A stretch of DNA of 33,450 nucleotides from Bacillota bacterium (GTDB taxonomy: Bacteria; Bacillota; Sulfobacillia; JAJZYS01; JAJZLH01). Position numbers and translations under genes: made by a program. The stretch lies in NCBI GenBank assembly GCA_021803575.1, contig JAJZLH010000057.1, forward strand, positions 1 to 33,450. Direction: 5' to 3'. Below are positions 27,322 to 33,450 of this stretch, piece by piece. The notes under the pieces were generated by a model, which was not told where the DNA came from, searched no databases, and was given only the letters and a program-made list of their open reading frames with translations. The stretch's first letter is position 1. The number at the start of each line of letters is the position of its first letter.

Positions 27322-28077
27322 CTATTCTAGAGGGTCCGTTGTCTCTCCTGCCGGATCCGATCCATTATGTCCCCTTCTAAACGCCATCGTCCAGACAAAT
27401 CCGACCAGTGCGACCAGCCGGAGCAGACGGCGCGGCTCGTGCATGGTGCGCCACACCCACTCGATGCCCAGCCGGCGGACGAGGCGGGGCGCCCGCTTCT
27501 TATCGCCGGCCCAGACGTCGAACGACCCTCCCACCACCATGGTCAGCGGCACCTCGAGGCGGCCCCGCATCAGGCCTAAAAATGCCTCCTGGCGGGGCGA
27601 GCCCAGCGCCACCAACAGGAGCTGGGGCCGGGCCCGGTTCACCTCTTCCGCCACCTGGTCGGTCTCATCGTCTGGAAAGTAGCCGTGACGGGCTCCCACC
27701 ACCTGGGCGCCCCACGCTTCCATCACCGTCCCGGCCCGGCGCGCCACGCCGGGTCTGGCGCCGAGCAGAAAGACCTTTGGCTTCAGCTGGCGTACCAGGG
27801 CTTCGGCCAGCTCAATGCCAGGCAGGCGGTGCACGTCCTTCTCGCCCTGCAGGCGGGCGGCCAGCACGATGCCGATCCCATCCGGCACCAGGAGGTCCCC
27901 GGCCAAGAGCGCCCGCCGCACCACCTGGTCGCGGCGGGCGTTCCACAGGATCTCCGGATTCGGCGTGTAGATGGTGTGGCGCCCCTCCGGCTCGGCCAGC
28001 CAGCGGCCAGCCATGGTCAGGGCCTCCGCCTCGGAGACGGAGTGAATGGGGACGCCCATCAGCCGAAAGGTCCTCAC
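27322..28077 (-). CDS. WecG/TagA/CpsF family glycosyltransferase
   Basis: A membrane-associated glycosyltransferase of about 251 residues that in relatives adds N-acetylmannosamine (TagA) or ManNAcA (WecG) to an undecaprenyl-linked GlcNAc. Seen: TIYTPNPEILWNARRD (usually TxNxExxxxA), LVPDGIGIV, RLPGIEL, VFLLGARPGVARRA, LLLVALGSPRQEAFL and GVGGxFDxxAG-like VVGGSFDVWAGDKKRAP with the basic C-terminal segment RLGIEWVWRTMHEPRR. I chose the GTG at 28077, whose GTGA overlaps the csaB stop; a GTG at 28092 is possible but has no ribosome binding site. Paired with csaB, it likely builds a secondary wall polymer. Confidence 0.92.
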   Translation of the reverse strand: MRTFRLMGVPIHSVSEAEALTMAGRWLAEPEGRHTIYTPNPEILWNARRDQVVRRALLAGDLLVPDGIGIVLAARLQGEKDVHRLPGIELAEALVRQLKPKVFLLGARPGVARRAGTVMEAWGAQVVGARHGYFPDDETDQVAEEVNRARPQLLLVALGSPRQEAFLGLMRGRLEVPLTMVVGGSFDVWAGDKKRAPRLVRRLGIEWVWRTMHEPRRLLRLVALVGFVWTMAFRRGHNGSDPAGETTDPLE

Positions 28078-29090
28078 GCCAGCGCCTGCCACATCTGACT
28101 GAAGGCGGCGGCCGCCAGCTCACGGCGCGCCGCCACCACCGCCCCGAGCGGCTCGTGGCCGAGGTGCGGCGGGGTATCGGACTCATCCGTCCATTCGCTC
28201 CAGAGGGGCATGCCGAGCAGTCGCGCCTCCCGCTCCACCTTGGGGTCATAGGCCACCGCCACGCCAGGCACCCCGGCCAAGGCGGCCAGGATCAGGGCGT
28301 GCAGTCGCACCGCCACCACATAATCGAGTTCCGAGAAGACGGCGGGGATTCCTTCGGGTGCCTCCGGCAGGGCGGCGAACTCGGCCCACGGTGCGAGCGT
28401 CTGGGCCAGCTGCCTGGCCAGGGCCAGGTCCTCCCTCTGGTCCATGGCAACGATGCGCACCCGCCGCCCGCTTCGCCTGGCGCGCTCAACCACTCTGGCG
28501 GCGATGGCCGCCACATCCACCCCCGGTGCCGAGCGCGGTGCGAAGCCGATCCAGCCGCCGGCTCTCTTTCTGGCCGCCCGAGGCGTGAGGGCGTAGGCGG
28601 CGTCGGCGCCGCGGACCAAGCGGTCGGGCGGCAGGCCGGCCCGGCGGAGGATGGCGAGTGTGTCCTCTTCCCGCCCGACCGCCACGGCGGGCCAGGGGGC
28701 CTGGCGCAGCATCCACTGGCCGATGGCGCTGAGCGGTCCGGCGCCGATCGCCCAGTAGCCGACCGGGCAGCGGCGGCCAGCGGCGGCCGCTGCCTTCAGG
28801 TAATAGGCCAGGGATCCGGCCGAGGTGGCGTCCTGGAGAAGACCGCCGCCGCCCAAGAGGAAGCGGTCGTCTGGGCCGAGCGAGCGGAGAAGGGCCAGAA
28901 GCCTCCGCCGGGGCCAGGCCACCACCTGGTGGCGGCGCTCGGTGTCGGCGGCGTCGAGGGAGACGACGACCGGAGTGCAGGGCTCCGCCCGGGCCCTCAA
29001 GAGGGCCAGCGTGCCGGCCAGGATCGCCTCATCGCCGAGGTTTTGGCCACCGGCATAGCCGAACAGCACCACCCGGCGGTCGGCTGCCAT
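28074..29090 (-). CDS. csaB: Polysaccharide pyruvyl transferase CsaB
   Basis: Adds pyruvate ketals to a wall polysaccharide, creating the anchor for SLH-domain surface proteins. The 338-residue protein has the CsaB N-terminus GYAGGQNLGDEAIL, LLGGGGLLQDATS, YWAIGAGPLS, AVGREEDT, and the C-terminal region SELDYVVAVRLHALILAALAGVPGVAVAYDPKV, which matches the family's RLHxLIxAxxxxVPxxxIxYDPKV core. The ATG has GGAGG seven bases upstream. It overlaps the tagA-like gene by four bases, and the two are often adjacent in Bacillota. This implies, but does not prove, an S-layer or other SLH-anchored proteins in the organism. Confidence 0.94.
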   Translation of the reverse strand: MAADRRVVLFGYAGGQNLGDEAILAGTLALLRARAEPCTPVVVSLDAADTERRHQVVAWPRRRLLALLRSLGPDDRFLLGGGGLLQDATSAGSLAYYLKAAAAAGRRCPVGYWAIGAGPLSAIGQWMLRQAPWPAVAVGREEDTLAILRRAGLPPDRLVRGADAAYALTPRAARKRAGGWIGFAPRSAPGVDVAAIAARVVERARRSGRRVRIVAMDQREDLALARQLAQTLAPWAEFAALPEAPEGIPAVFSELDYVVAVRLHALILAALAGVPGVAVAYDPKVEREARLLGMPLWSEWTDESDTPPHLGHEPLGAVVAARRELAAAAFSQMWQALA

Positions 29091-29123
29091 CAGGCGGCCT
29101 CCGGGGCACGTGCCGGCACCGGC

Positions 29124-30249
29124 CTAGGATCCTGGCGCCGAGTCAAGCTCGTGGGCCGACTGACGCTGCGCCTCGTACTCCAGATAGGCGCGGATGAAGG
29201 GGGCAAGCTCTCCGTCCATCACCGCCTGCACGTCTCCGGTCTCGTAGTTGGTGCGGTGATCCTTGACCATGGTGAAGGGCTGAAAGACGTAGGAGCGGAT
29301 CTGGCTGCCCCAGCTGATCTCCTGCTGGACGCCGCGCAGGCGGCTCATCTCCTCGAGCTGGTCGCGCTCCTTCTTCTCCAGCAGCTTGGCGCGCAGGATG
29401 CGCATCGCCGTCTCCCGGTTGGAGTGCTGGGAGCGCTCGTTCTGGCAGGCCACCACGATGCCGGTGGCGAGATGGGTGATGCGCACCGCCGACTCGGTCT
29501 TGTTGACGTGCTGACCACCGGCGCCGCTGGAGCGGTAGGTGTCGATTCGGATCTCCTCCGGTGCGATTGGCACCTCCTCCTCACTCTCGATCACCGGCAG
29601 CACGTCCAGCGAGGCGAACGAGGTGTGGCGGCGGCCGCTGGCATCGAAGGGCGACATCCGGACCAGCCGGTGCACCCCGCGCTCGGCCTTCAAAAAGCCG
29701 TAGCCCATGGCGCCGGTGATCTGAAAGGTCACGCTCTTGATGCCGGCCTCCTCTCCGGGCAGGAAGTCCAGCACTTCCACCTGATAGCCCTGGCGCTCGC
29801 AGTAGCGGGTGTACATGCGGTACAGCATCTGCGCCCAGTCCATGGCGTCCACGCCGCCGGCGCCGGAATGGATCGACAAGATGGCGTCGTGGGAGTCATA
29901 GGGTCCAGACAGCAGCACCGACAGGTCCAATGTCTCCATCCGCCGCTCCAGCTCGCCGATCAGCTGCTGGGCCTCTTCGCTGACGCTGGCCTCGGAGGTC
30001 TCCTCGGCCAACTCCAAGAGTACGCCCACATCCTCAGCCGAATGCTCCAGGGCCACAAGCTCGTCGATCGGCGTCTTCAGCCGGCGCAGGGCATGCACCG
30101 CCTGTTGGGCCGCCTTGCCGTCCGCCCAGATCGCCGGATCCTCTAGCTTCTTTTCCCAGGCGTCGATCGCCGCCTTGCGCGAATCCGGGTCAAAGAGACC
30201 TCCTGATGCGGTCTAGGCGGGCCAATAGCTGACGCAGACGCTCTTCCAT
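29124..30249 (-). CDS. prfB: Peptide chain release factor 2 (programmed +1 frameshift)
   Basis: Recognises UGA and UAA stops and releases the finished protein. The gene is read in two frames: 19 codons from the ATG at 30249 end in CTT TGA C, and a +1 shift onto TTT GAC continues to 29124, giving 374 residues. The span of 1126 bases is one more than a multiple of three, as expected. Seen: the tripeptide anticodon-like SPF (in RMSPFDASGRRHTSF) and GGQ (in SSGAGGQHVNKTESAVR). An AGGAGGG site precedes the ATG; the AGGAGG inside the frameshift site is separate. The gene lies 27 bases after secA, the usual order in Bacillota. Ignoring the shift would wrongly truncate the protein to a start near 30098. 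Confidence 0.97.
30189..30204 (-). promoter_or_regulatory. Programmed +1 frameshift site of prfB
   Basis: On the minus strand AGGAGG (30204-30199) acts as an internal Shine-Dalgarno-like stimulator, three bases before the slippery CTT (30195-30193). This is followed by the in-frame TGA (30192-30190) and C (30189). Low RF2 causes a pause at UGA and slippage to TTT GAC, so RF2 controls its own synthesis. The elements and spacing match the classical site. Confidence 0.95.
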
Positions 30250-30276
30250 CTCGATCTGCCCTCCTCGGGTTCTAGC

Positions 30277-32850
<2,574 letters not shown>

Positions 32851-32946
32851 GGTGCACCTCGCCGACTGTGGGGTCAGCCCAAGGGCGGCCTCAGGCTTGC
32901 CCTCAAGTCTAGCATCCGCCGCCGGCGGGAGCCACCGCCGCCCTCC

Positions 32947-33450
32947 CTAGCCGGTCGCTTCGACCTTGTCCAGTTCCTTCTGGACGTGCTCTTGCAATCG
33001 ATCGTCCAGCTCTGCCTTCTTCATCTCCAGGTACGCCTTGGCCACCCTGGGGTCGAACTGGGTGCCCGCGGAGCGGGCGATCTCCTGGTAGGCGAGCTCG
33101 GGCGCCGCACCCTTGCGGTACGGGCGGTCCGAGGTCATGGCGTCGTATGTGTCGACCACGCTGATCAGCCGGGCTCCGTACGGGATCTCCTCGCCGCTGA
33201 TCCGGTCCGGGAAGCCCTGCCCGTCCCAGCGCTCGTGGTGGGCGCCGACCCAGCGGATGCCGGGCCCCAGGAAGCGGAGATGGCTGAGGATGCGCTCGCC
33301 GATCGGGGCGTGCTGCTGCATGATCAGGTACTCGCGCAGGATGAAGGCGCCCTGCTTGTTCAGGATTTCATCCGGGATGGCGATCTTGCCCACGTCGTGC
33401 AGGATGGCGCTGAAGTACAGCGTGTCCAGATCCTTGTCCGACATCTTCAG
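32947..33450 (-). CDS. HD-GYP domain protein, C-terminal part (truncated by window edge)
   Basis: The last 168 codons of a larger protein whose start lies outside the window; the frame is open to the edge, and the internal ATG at 33444 falls in the middle of the domain. Seen: the HD metal-binding motif LHDVGKIAIPDEIL, HAPIGERIL, HHERWDGQGFP (GYP signature as GFP), ISVVDTYDAMTSDRPYRK and the terminal GTQFDPRVAKAYL. HD-GYP proteins of this type hydrolyse cyclic di-GMP; in proteins with sensor or response-regulator N-termini the activity is signal-controlled. The N-terminal domain and therefore the signal are unknown here. The following 96-base gap before secA holds GC-rich sequence with no clear terminator. 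Confidence 0.92.
   Translation of the reverse strand: MKMSDKDLDTLYFSAILHDVGKIAIPDEILNKQGAFILREYLIMQQHAPIGERILSHLRFLGPGIRWVGAHHERWDGQGFPDRISGEEIPYGARLISVVDTYDAMTSDRPYRKGAAPELAYQEIARSAGTQFDPRVAKAYLEMKKAELDDRLQEHVQKELDKVEATG

Noticed and set aside
27408-30146. 912-codon plus-strand open frame across tagA, csaB and prfB
   Set aside because: It crosses three real genes on the other strand and reads as Pro/Arg/Gly-rich filler.
32851-32946. GC-rich hairpin between the HD-GYP gene and secA as a terminator
   Set aside because: Several overlapping GGCGG/CCGCC pairings are possible but no T tract follows, and no promoter for secA could be supported.

Overview
This window is chromosomal, very GC-rich bacterial DNA packed with housekeeping and cell-envelope genes. 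The content points to a high-GC member of the Bacillota (Firmicutes): a glmS ribozyme, Rex, CdaA/CdaR/GlmM, RapZ-YvcK-WhiA, CsaB with a TagA-like glycosyltransferase, FtsEX beside a coiled-coil M23 hydrolase, and strong AGGAGG-type ribosome binding sites. Many starts are GTG and four are TTG. The species cannot be named from this sequence; relatives of Symbiobacterium, Thermaerobacter or Sulfobacillus are a guess. There are no rRNA or tRNA genes, CRISPR arrays, insertion sequences or phage modules.

Layout. Bases 1-862 (minus) hold the start of nnr (cut by the window edge) and acpS. Bases 1088-6059 (plus) hold a two-gene ABC-2 exporter, leuS with its own promoter, and a small Met-rich membrane protein. 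From 6067 to 33450 every gene is on the minus strand. In transcription order (right to left) they are: an HD-GYP protein (cut by the right edge), secA, prfB (with a programmed +1 frameshift), csaB, a wecG/tagA-type glycosyltransferase, ftsE, ftsX, an active coiled-coil M23 peptidase, a membrane-anchored LytM-like protein lacking all zinc ligands, a bactofilin, a terminator-like hairpin, uvrB, uvrA, uvrC, a 4-TM holin-like protein, rapZ, yvcK, whiA, a polyprenyl diphosphate synthase, rex, a GNAT-like protein, cdaA, a minimal cdaR, glmM, a glmS ribozyme and glmS.

How the genes fit together. The left half of the minus-strand cluster controls the supply of wall precursors. GlmS and GlmM make glucosamine phosphates, the ribozyme shuts down glmS when GlcN6P is plentiful, CdaA/CdaR couple c-di-AMP to GlmM, and RapZ/YvcK are sensors of amino-sugar and UDP-sugar state. 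A long-chain polyprenyl synthase and the NADH sensor Rex lie in the same string. The right half serves wall remodelling and surface polymers: FtsEX with a secreted hydrolase, a dead LytM protein with a bactofilin, and CsaB/TagA for a probably pyruvylated wall polymer. UvrB-UvrA-UvrC sit between the two halves. Many gene junctions overlap by 1-28 bases, implying translational coupling.

The most notable observations are the glmS ribozyme inside a glmM-glmS string with no visible promoter of its own, the catalytically dead LytM protein paired with a bactofilin next to FtsEX, the single-domain CdaR, the leucyl-tRNA synthetase with an HVGN signature, and an uncharacterised GNAT-like protein translationally coupled to rex.
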